Shown here: piece by piece, positions 28,248-35,142 of the stretch
How the letters are laid out: every line of letters starts with the position of its first letter
Position numbering within the stretch: the stretch's first letter is position 1
The notes under the pieces: generated by a model
Told to the model about the DNA's origin: nothing
The model's input: only the letters and a program-made list of their open reading frames with translations
The model's database searches: none
From: Affinirhizobium straminoryzae
GTDB lineage: Bacteria > Pseudomonadota > Alphaproteobacteria > Rhizobiales > Rhizobiaceae
Assembly: GCF_007004135.1 (NCBI RefSeq)
Contig: NZ_VJMG01000011.1
Span: 114,384-178,383, forward strand
Length of the DNA: 64,000 nucleotides
Direction: 5' to 3'
Program-made: the position numbers and the translations under genes

Positions 28248-29960
28248 ATGGCCGCGGACGTCAAGGAAAGTCTGATTTCTCCCCGCCGGATCCGGATGGC
28301 GAAGCTGCTGTCTGGCCTGGTGATCTTCGCCTTTCTCATTACCCATCTGGCCAATCATGCTGTTGGCCTCGTATCGGTGCGCGCGGCAGACGACATGCGT
28401 CGATTCTTCCTGTTCGTCTGGCGGACCGGGCCCGGTACCGTGCTGCTCTACGGCTCCTTCCTGCTGCATGTCATCCTCGCGCTGGCAGCGATCTACAGGC
28501 GTCGCAGTTTCCTGATGCCGCGGGCGGAAGCGGCGCAGATCGTGTTCGGTCTGCTCGTACCGTTTTTCGTCGTGGATCACGTCATCAGCACGCGGATCGC
28601 TTCGGAACTGTTTCGTCTTCACGACAACTACGAAAACATCGTGCACATGATGTGGACCAAGTCGCCGGTTGATGGGCTGCGACAGAGCGTCGGCATTCTG
28701 GTTCTGTGGTTGCACGGCGTGATCGGCATCCATTTCTGGCTGCGATACCGGGCCTGGTATCAGTCTGCCGTTCCCTGGCTTCTCACGGCTGCCATTCTGC
28801 TGCCGGTACTGGCGCTGCTCGGTTTCATCGAAATGGGTCGTACGATTGCAAGCCCGATCTTTCTGCTGAGCGGCTATCCCGGCGGCTATTACGATCCAAC
28901 GAGCCTTTCCGCCGCCGCCATGAGCACGCTGCGATCGATCAGCCTGGGTACCTACAGCGCCTTCGGTCTGTCGCTGGCGGCCGTTCTCCTCCTGCGCGTG
29001 CTGCGCTGGCTGAAGGAACGCGCGCATCTGGTGGCGATACGCTATCCGAACGGCGAGACGATAAGCGTGCCGCGCGGCTATACGGTGCTGGAGGCGAGCA
29101 GGCTTGCCGGCAAGCCGCATTACTCGGCTTGCGGTGGCAAGGGACGCTGTTCGACCTGTCGGGTACAGGTCATCGAGGGTGAGGAGAACCTGCCCCCGCC
29201 GGAGGTTCTGGAGCAGCGGACCCTGGGCCGCATCAATGCTGGCCCGGGCGTTCGGCTCGCCTGTCAGCTGCGTCCCAAGGCCAATGTGATGCTTTCGCCC
29301 ATTCTGGTGGCCGTGCCGGAACCGGAGCAGCAGGGCGGCAATTACGAAGCGATTCCGGGCCGGGAGCGGGATATTGCCGTGCTGTTCTGCGATCTCCGGA
29401 ATTTCACCTATCTGACCGAGACGCGTCTTCCCTTTGACATCGTCTTCCTTCTCAACCGTTATTTTGCGGTGGTCGGTCGGGCGGTCGAGGAGGCTGGCGG
29501 CCGCATGGACAAGTTCATTGGGGATGGCGCCATGGCCCTGTTCGGCGTGTCGGGTACGGCCGAGGATGGCTGCCGTCAGGCCCTTCAGGCCGCGGCCCGG
29601 ATCGTGGAGGGGATCGACGAGTTGAACCGGCAGCTGGAAAACGAGCTGTCGACACCGCTTCGTATCGCCATCGGGATTCACACCGGCGCGGCCGTCGTCG
29701 GTACCCTGGGCTATGGCACCGTGCAGACCCTGACCGCCATTGGCGACACGGTGAATGTGGCAAGCCGGCTCGAAAGCGTGGCGAAGGACCATGACGTCCC
29801 GCTGGTCATTTCCGAACCTGTGGCGTCGCTGGCCGGGCTCGCGCTCGAAGGGCAGCAGAGCCGCGAGGTGCCGCTGCGCGGTCGTCTTCTTCCGCTCAAG
29901 GTCTTTGTCTTCGACAAGGTGTTGCTGCGACGGCTCGTGCCGCTGTCCGCATTGTCTTGA
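28248..29960 (+). CDS. Membrane adenylate cyclase with [2Fe-2S] ferredoxin domain and His-rich membrane domain
   Basis: A 570-residue class III cyclase of the inner membrane. Residues 1 to about 250 hold about six transmembrane helices with many histidines (FAFLITHLANHAVG, GSFLLHVILALAA, VVDHVISTR, LVLWLHGVIGIHFWLRY), reminiscent of cytochrome b or succinate dehydrogenase membrane subunits. A plant-type [2Fe-2S] domain follows, with Cys295, Cys301, Cys304 and Cys339. The C-terminal cyclase domain has both metal aspartates, Asp382 (LFCDLRNFT) and Asp426 (DKFIGDGAMALFG). Its DKFIGDG Lys and TLTAIGDTVNVASRLE Thr/Asn/Arg residues fit an active adenylate cyclase. The ATG at 28248 is preferred to an upstream TTG. 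It probably couples a redox or quinone signal to cAMP synthesis. Confidence 0.92.
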   Translation: MAADVKESLISPRRIRMAKLLSGLVIFAFLITHLANHAVGLVSVRAADDMRRFFLFVWRTGPGTVLLYGSFLLHVILALAAIYRRRSFLMPRAEAAQIVFGLLVPFFVVDHVISTRIASELFRLHDNYENIVHMMWTKSPVDGLRQSVGILVLWLHGVIGIHFWLRYRAWYQSAVPWLLTAAILLPVLALLGFIEMGRTIASPIFLLSGYPGGYYDPTSLSAAAMSTLRSISLGTYSAFGLSLAAVLLLRVLRWLKERAHLVAIRYPNGETISVPRGYTVLEASRLAGKPHYSACGGKGRCSTCRVQVIEGEENLPPPEVLEQRTLGRINAGPGVRLACQLRPKANVMLSPILVAVPEPEQQGGNYEAIPGRERDIAVLFCDLRNFTYLTETRLPFDIVFLLNRYFAVVGRAVEEAGGRMDKFIGDGAMALFGVSGTAEDGCRQALQAAARIVEGIDELNRQLENELSTPLRIAIGIHTGAAVVGTLGYGTVQTLTAIGDTVNVASRLESVAKDHDVPLVISEPVASLAGLALEGQQSREVPLRGRLLPLKVFVFDKVLLRRLVPLSALS

Positions 29961-30021
29961 GAGGCGCTGAAAAGGCAGAAATTTCATATCGGTTCTGCGG
30001 ATGATGCTGTAGTGTCCTGGC

Positions 30022-31194
30022 ATGAAGCCAGCCGCGGATGATCCGTTCTATCAACAGCTTCCCGTCTTCACCCGCTTTGAGGGCGTGGTGGATACGGATA
30101 ATTACATGCCGCTGCCGGAGGGCTGGGTTCTGGCGCTTGCCGATATCGTCGGTTCCACGGGCGAGATCGCCGAGGGGCGCTACAAGGCGGTCAACATGGC
30201 CGGTGCCAGCGTCATTTCAGCGGTTCTGAACGCTGTCGGAAGCCAGGATTACCCGTTCAGTTTCGGCGGTGATGGCGCTGTGGTCGCCCTGCCCGCCCGC
30301 CATGCGGGGGCTGCCGGCGCAGCCCTTGCCGCCATTCGCGCATGGGCGCGAACGCAACTGCAGCTTTCCATGCGCGTCGCGCTGGTGCCGGTGGCCGATA
30401 TCCGGGCGGCGGGTCACGAGGTTCGCGTGGCCCGCTTCGCCGCAAGCCCGCTCGTTTCCTACGCCATGTTTACCGGCGGAGGTGCAAGTTGGGCAGAGCG
30501 GCAGATGAAGGCCGGCCTCTATGGCGTGCCGGAGACCGTCGACGAGCCGCCTGATCTCACCGGCTTGTCCTGTCGGTGGAGCCCCATTCCCGCACGCAAT
30601 GGCGAGATCGTCTCGATCATCGTCCGGCCGACCTCTGCCGCTTCAATGGCGGAATTTCAGGCCATGGTCGAATCGATCGTGCAGATCATCTCCGAGCAGG
30701 CGCGTGACGGGCACCCCGTGCCGGAGGATGGGCCTCGCCTGATCTATGCCAGCGAGGGTATCGAGATGGAAGCGCGGGCTGCGGCGCCATCCACGAACCG
30801 CCTGCTGGCCCGCCTGAAGATTGCGCTCATGCTCAGACTGGTCATCCTGCTGCACCGGCTGAACATCACGCTCGGAACCTTCAATACGCGCAGCTATGCG
30901 GCTGACGTTGCTGCCAATTCCGATTTTCGCAAGTTCGAGGACGGGTTGAAGATGACCGTCGATGTGGACGAGGCGCATCGTCGGCGCATCGAGACGCTGC
31001 TGGAGGCCTCGGAAGCGCGGGGTATCTGCGAATATGGACTGCACCGGCAGGACAGCGCGCTGATGACCTGCTTCGTGGTCAGCCCCACGATGCGCAACCA
31101 CATGCATTTCATTGATGGCGCAAATGGCGGCTATGCCGTTGCCGCGCGGCAGCTTTCGGAAAAACATCCGCGATTGAACACGGTGCCTTCCTGA
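30022..31194 (+). CDS. DUF3095 protein with class III cyclase-like catalytic core
   Basis: A 390-residue soluble protein. Residues 36-46 (VLALADIVGST) and 79-88 (FSFGGDGAVV) align with the two metal-binding segments of class III nucleotide cyclases: Asp41 and Asp84 are 43 residues apart, against 44 in the cyclase encoded immediately upstream. The later transition-state Asn/Arg helix is not recognisable; MFTGGGASWAERQMKAGLYG occupies a similar place. Residues from about 255 are helical (LKIALMLRLVILLHRLNIT) and end with a conserved-looking region containing RQDSALMTCFVVSPT. It is 61 bp after the cyclase and 62 bp before the ABC-like gene. It is probably a second, divergent cyclase or a nucleotide-binding sensor. 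Confidence 0.85.
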   Translation: MKPAADDPFYQQLPVFTRFEGVVDTDNYMPLPEGWVLALADIVGSTGEIAEGRYKAVNMAGASVISAVLNAVGSQDYPFSFGGDGAVVALPARHAGAAGAALAAIRAWARTQLQLSMRVALVPVADIRAAGHEVRVARFAASPLVSYAMFTGGGASWAERQMKAGLYGVPETVDEPPDLTGLSCRWSPIPARNGEIVSIIVRPTSAASMAEFQAMVESIVQIISEQARDGHPVPEDGPRLIYASEGIEMEARAAAPSTNRLLARLKIALMLRLVILLHRLNITLGTFNTRSYAADVAANSDFRKFEDGLKMTVDVDEAHRRRIETLLEASEARGICEYGLHRQDSALMTCFVVSPTMRNHMHFIDGANGGYAVAARQLSEKHPRLNTVPS

Positions 31195-31256
31195 CGCACC
31201 TTGCGGGGGGCAGCCAATACCTTCATGCAAAGACGACACCGTTCATGCGGGGGATG

Positions 31257-33971
31257 ATGGAAAAAAGTCTGACGCGCTACATCTGGTCGAACACCTATCC
31301 GCAGCAGGTGTGGATCCTGGCGATCGTGGCTGCCTCCATGGTTCCCTATTTCCTCAGTTTCGACCTGCCGAAGCGCATCGTCAACGGTCCGATCCAGGGG
31401 CAGGGATTCGAGGACCTGCATGCGACCCAGACATTCGGTCGCATCGCTTTCAATCTGCCAGGCCTTGGTCCGGTGGAACTGTTTCAGGGCGTGCAGTTCA
31501 ACCGCGTCGAAATGCTGATGGCGCTGAGCTTCGTCTTCCTTGCGCTGGTTGTTCTCAACGGCGCCTTCAAGTTCTACATCAACACCTACAAGGGGCGGCT
31601 CGGGGAGCGTATGCTCCGGCGCATCCGCTTCCAGCTGGTGGATCGCGTGCTTCGCTTCCCGCCGGTCTATTTCAAGCGGGTGAAATCGGCGGAAATCGCC
31701 ACCATGATCAAGGACGAGGTGGAGCCGCTCGGCGGCTTCACCGGCGACGCCTTCGTGCAACCTGCCCTGCTGGGTGGTCAGGCGCTGACGGCTCTGGGCT
31801 TCATCCTGCTGCAGAATGTGTGGCTGGGCATGATTGCGCTGGCGATCGTCGCCGTCCAGGCGGTGGTCATTCCCCGCATGCGTCGACGGCTTCTCGATCT
31901 CGGTCGTCGCCGCCAGCTGACGGCACGTCAGCTTTCCGGCCGCGTCAGTGAAATCGTTGAGGGCATTCACGCCATTCGCGGCAACGACACCTCAAATCTC
32001 GAGCGCGCCGATATTGCCGACCGGCTCGCGACGATCTTCCAGATCCGTTATGACCTTTACCAGTGGAAGTTCATGGTGAAGTTCATCAACAATTTCCTCG
32101 CGCAGGTCACGCCCTTCCTCTTCTATGCCATCGGCGGCTACTTTGCGCTGCAGGGCCGGCTCGACATCGGTCAGCTTGTTGCGGTGATCGCGGCCTACAA
32201 GGACCTGCCCGGTCCCTTGAAGGAACTGATCGACTGGGATCAGGCGCGTCAGGACGTGCAGGTCAAATATGCACAGGTGGTCGAACAGTTCGATGTCGAT
32301 GGCCTGCTCGATCCGAAGATCCAGGCAATGGCCACCGGGCCTGCCGGGCGGCTCTCGGAACCGCTGGCCGTCGCCGGCCTGCTGGTGTCCGATGACAGCG
32401 GTGCAGCTCTGTTGAACCGCGTCTCCGTCACCATTTCCCCGGATGAAACCGTAGCGATCCTCGGTCCGAACGGCAGCGGGGCGGAAGCGCTTGCCGAAGC
32501 GCTGGGCCGCGTGGTGTGGCCGGATGGCGGGCGCATTACCATTGGCGGCACGGATCTTCTGGCCCTTCCGGAAGCGGTGACAGGCCGGCGTATATCCTAC
32601 GTGTCTTCCGAAGCCTATTTCTTCCATGCCAGTCTGCGTGACAACCTGTTTTATGCGTTGAAGCACGCGCCGCTGTCTGAGGTGAACTATGCCGGCGCGG
32701 ATGCGCGGCGGAGAAAGCGCCAGTTGGTGGAAGCCCAGCGCGCAGGCAATCCGGCCTTCGATCTCGGCAGCGACTGGATCGATTACGTCGCAGCCGGCGC
32801 GAGCGGCCCGGATGATCTGGTCAAGGCGATCCGACCTGTGCTGGATGCAGTGACGATTTCGCAGGATATCTTCGAGTTCGCCTTGCGGGCGCATGTGGAT
32901 CCCGCGCGGCACACGGTCCTTGCCGGGCGGATCGTCGAGGTGCGTCAGGTCATGCGCCAGCGTCTGCGTGATGCACATCTCGGCGATATCGTGGCCCATT
33001 TCGAGGAGGATGCCTACAATCCTTTGGCGACTGTCGGCGAGAACCTGTTGTTCGGCACGCTACGCCAGTCTGAGATGACCGCCCAGACGCTCGCCGCACA
33101 TCCCTATTTTCGCAAGGTCATGCAGGAAACCGGCCTCGCGCAGGATCTCTATGTCATGGGCATGGAGATTGCAGAGAACGCAGTGGATCTGTTCCGCGAT
33201 CTGCCGCCGGATCACCCGTTCTTCCAGCAGTTGAGCTTCATGAGTGCCGATGACATTCCGCTCTACGAAGCGCTGCTCCAGAAGCTGCAAGGCACGACCG
33301 TCGACAAGGCGTCCGCAGCCGACCGGTCCCGAATTATCCGGCTGAGCTTTGCCTATATCGAGCCACGGCACCGCTTCGGCCTGCTCCACGATGCGCTGAA
33401 GGCCCGCATCGTGGAGGCCCGCCGTCGCTTTCATGGCGGCATGCCAGCCGATCTCGCAGACAAGATCGAGCGCCACGATGCCAGCAAGCTGACGGCGTCG
33501 GCCTCGCTGATGGACAACGTCCTGTTCGGCCGGCTCTCCTTCCAGGAAGTCGACACCACGGAGCGGATCCGTGACATCATCCGGGCGATCTTCATCGAAC
33601 TCGATCTGGAGCAGCAGGTGCTGTCCATCGGACTTGATTTCGATGTGGGTTCCCAGGGACGCAGGCTGACGACGGTGCAGCGCCAGAAGCTCAACCTGGC
33701 CCGCGCACTGTTGAAGCGTTCCGACTATTTCATCTTCAATCGTCCGCTGTCTGCGCTGGATCAACGCGCGCAGGACCGGATCGTGATGAACGTCATGCAG
33801 GATCTTCACCACGACGGGGAGCGGCCGGCGATCGTGTGGGTGCTTCCAAATGCGGGGATGAGCGAACTTTTTGACCGTGTGCTGGTTTTCGATTCAGGCA
33901 AACTTGTCGAAAATGGGTCGTTCAAAGAACTCTCGGGCAAAAACGGGATGTTCAATCAACTGCTCTCGTAA
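31257..33971 (+). CDS. ABC-exporter-like membrane protein with degenerate ATPase motifs and internal repeats
   Basis: About 904 residues. Residues 15-310 look like a six-helix ABC exporter membrane domain (VWILAIVAASMVPYFLSF, ALTALGFILLQNVWLGMIAL, FLFYAIGGYFALQGRLDIGQ). The nucleotide-binding domain starts near 370, but its motifs are broken: Walker A reads GPNGSGAEA at 403-411 (Lys and Ser/Thr lost), the signature reads LTTVQ at 804-808, Walker B ends FNRP with Asn828-Arg829 instead of Asp-Glu, and the H-loop lacks His (VWVLPNAG). An insertion of about 300 residues separates the halves and repeats the element SLRDNLFYAL (459) as TVGENLLFGTL (592) and SLMDNVLFGRL (750). The start is uncertain (31245, 31254 or 31257). 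Likely a non-transporting sensor, scaffold or effector. Confidence 0.88.
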   Translation: MEKSLTRYIWSNTYPQQVWILAIVAASMVPYFLSFDLPKRIVNGPIQGQGFEDLHATQTFGRIAFNLPGLGPVELFQGVQFNRVEMLMALSFVFLALVVLNGAFKFYINTYKGRLGERMLRRIRFQLVDRVLRFPPVYFKRVKSAEIATMIKDEVEPLGGFTGDAFVQPALLGGQALTALGFILLQNVWLGMIALAIVAVQAVVIPRMRRRLLDLGRRRQLTARQLSGRVSEIVEGIHAIRGNDTSNLERADIADRLATIFQIRYDLYQWKFMVKFINNFLAQVTPFLFYAIGGYFALQGRLDIGQLVAVIAAYKDLPGPLKELIDWDQARQDVQVKYAQVVEQFDVDGLLDPKIQAMATGPAGRLSEPLAVAGLLVSDDSGAALLNRVSVTISPDETVAILGPNGSGAEALAEALGRVVWPDGGRITIGGTDLLALPEAVTGRRISYVSSEAYFFHASLRDNLFYALKHAPLSEVNYAGADARRRKRQLVEAQRAGNPAFDLGSDWIDYVAAGASGPDDLVKAIRPVLDAVTISQDIFEFALRAHVDPARHTVLAGRIVEVRQVMRQRLRDAHLGDIVAHFEEDAYNPLATVGENLLFGTLRQSEMTAQTLAAHPYFRKVMQETGLAQDLYVMGMEIAENAVDLFRDLPPDHPFFQQLSFMSADDIPLYEALLQKLQGTTVDKASAADRSRIIRLSFAYIEPRHRFGLLHDALKARIVEARRRFHGGMPADLADKIERHDASKLTASASLMDNVLFGRLSFQEVDTTERIRDIIRAIFIELDLEQQVLSIGLDFDVGSQGRRLTTVQRQKLNLARALLKRSDYFIFNRPLSALDQRAQDRIVMNVMQDLHHDGERPAIVWVLPNAGMSELFDRVLVFDSGKLVENGSFKELSGKNGMFNQLLS

Positions 33972-34005
33972 TATCGTACCCCGTGTGGGGAAAGGTGAGT
34001 GGCCA

Positions 34006-34470
34006 ATGCTGTTGAAGGACGAGGTCGAAATGCTGCGGCGTGTGCCGCTGTTTTCGCAGATTGCGCCGGCGAAGTTGAAACTGCTGGCCTTTGCATCCGA
34101 ACGCATGACCTGTCGCGACGGGCAGAACCTGTTTCGACAGGGAGATGTCGGTGATGCGGCTTACGTGATCCTTTCGGGTACGGCGGAAATCATCGTTCAT
34201 TCGGAAGCCGGTGAAATCAAGGTGGCCGATGTGGGCGCCAATTCCATCGTTGGCGAGATCGCGATCCTGTGCGACATGGCGCGAACGGCAACGGTACGCG
34301 CCACCTCGCGGCTCGAGGTGCTGAAGATCAGCAAGGATAACTTCCTCGACCTGATGCGTGATTTTCCCGATATGGCAGTTGAGATCATGCGTGTTCTCGC
34401 CGATCGCCTCAACCATACGACGGCGGAACTCACCGCAGCCCGCAGCCAGCGCCAGAAAGTGCTGACCTGA
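34006..34470 (+). CDS. Stand-alone cyclic-nucleotide-binding domain protein
   Basis: A 154-residue protein made only of a cNMP-binding beta-barrel plus a C-terminal helix; no DNA-binding domain is present, unlike Crp. Key features are FRQGDVGDAAYVILSGTAEI and the phosphate-binding cassette GEIAILCDMARTATVRA, with Glu84 and Arg93 retained, so it should bind cAMP or cGMP. The ATG is 34 bp after the ABC-like gene, in the same transcription unit. The best guess is the reader of the signal made by the upstream cyclases, acting on the ABC-like protein. Confidence 0.9.
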   Translation: MLLKDEVEMLRRVPLFSQIAPAKLKLLAFASERMTCRDGQNLFRQGDVGDAAYVILSGTAEIIVHSEAGEIKVADVGANSIVGEIAILCDMARTATVRATSRLEVLKISKDNFLDLMRDFPDMAVEIMRVLADRLNHTTAELTAARSQRQKVLT

Positions 34471-34543
34471 GGAGCGATCTATTGTCGATCTGTCGGGTTC
34501 GGCATGCCAAGGGTCAGGCAGCCCTGGTTTCTGCCGCATATAC

Positions 34544-34840
34544 CTACTGTCGAGAAGAACGTCTTCCCGCGCGACGCTCCTGACGTGCAATGGCGACTGC
34601 CGCACGAGCGAAATCATAGTCGGCACAGTTGACGCCAGCGGTCTCCGCGCCTTCGCGCAACCGCGTTTCCATCACCCGTCGCAGATGAAGAATGTAGTCC
34701 CGGCGGCAGGGAACGACGTGCTTTCGGACAAGTGTCCTGCGAATGTGAAACCGTAGTCGGCGCCGGACAATGCTGGGCAGCGGTATCAACAGGATGGACC
34801 GCCGTATCGTAATCATGAAGAGGGAATCAAATCGGCGCAT
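34544..34840 (-). CDS. Possible small basic protein (hypothetical)
   Basis: A 98-codon reading frame that is strongly basic in its first half (SIVRRRLRFHIRRTLVRKHV) and ends with a more protein-like stretch (VNCADYDFARAAVAIARQER). It lies alone in a 670-bp gap with no overlap. No convincing ribosome binding site precedes the first ATG; an internal start at MITIRRS or METRLREG is possible. No family recognised; it may be spurious. Confidence 0.35.
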   Translation of the reverse strand: MRRFDSLFMITIRRSILLIPLPSIVRRRLRFHIRRTLVRKHVVPCRRDYILHLRRVMETRLREGAETAGVNCADYDFARAAVAIARQERRAGRRSSRQ

Positions 34841-35107
34841 AAGGGAATTCGACTGAAGAAATATGCTATTTGGCGGGGAAACGGGTCTCCCTGCCAGTAG
34901 GGGTAATAAAGGTGACTAGGTATTAGTTTTACACCTTTGTCGCAGGGATGCAATATCCCATCAAAAGCCGGGTCGCCGTGATGGATCGGTCTGGCGATTG
35001 CCCGAGTTGGCGCGGCCGCGTTTCGCGAGGGTCAGACACGCCCTCTCTCCTCGCCGCATTTGATCTCCCTCCGCCGCCGGACGCGCGGTTGATGCACAGC
35101 TCGAAGC

Positions 35108-35135
35108 CGCGGGGTCGGGCAAGCCAGACCCCGCG
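35108..35135 (-). terminator. Hairpin downstream of the autotransporter gene
   Basis: Perfect 9-base arms CGCGGGGTC / GACCCCGCG with a 10-nt loop, beginning 8 bp after the autotransporter stop codon. There is no T-run, so it may terminate weakly or protect the 3' end of the message. Confidence 0.5.
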
Positions 35136-35142
35136 AAACGGT

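Larger units (their letters stand above)
34471..35142. other. Intergenic region between the signalling cluster and the autotransporter gene
   Basis: A 672-bp gap, which may hold one small minus-strand gene (34544-34840). At 34908-34938 AAAGGTG and CACCTTT form 7-base inverted arms 17 nt apart, flanked by AT-rich sequence (GTAATAAAGGTGACTAGG), which looks like a control site. A 9-bp-arm hairpin at 35108-35135 closes the region. I see no RNA gene. Confidence 0.4.

Noticed and set aside
28209..30023. Minus-strand open reading frame of about 600 codons
   Set aside because: It is antisense to the membrane adenylate cyclase, and lacks any domain or ribosome binding site.
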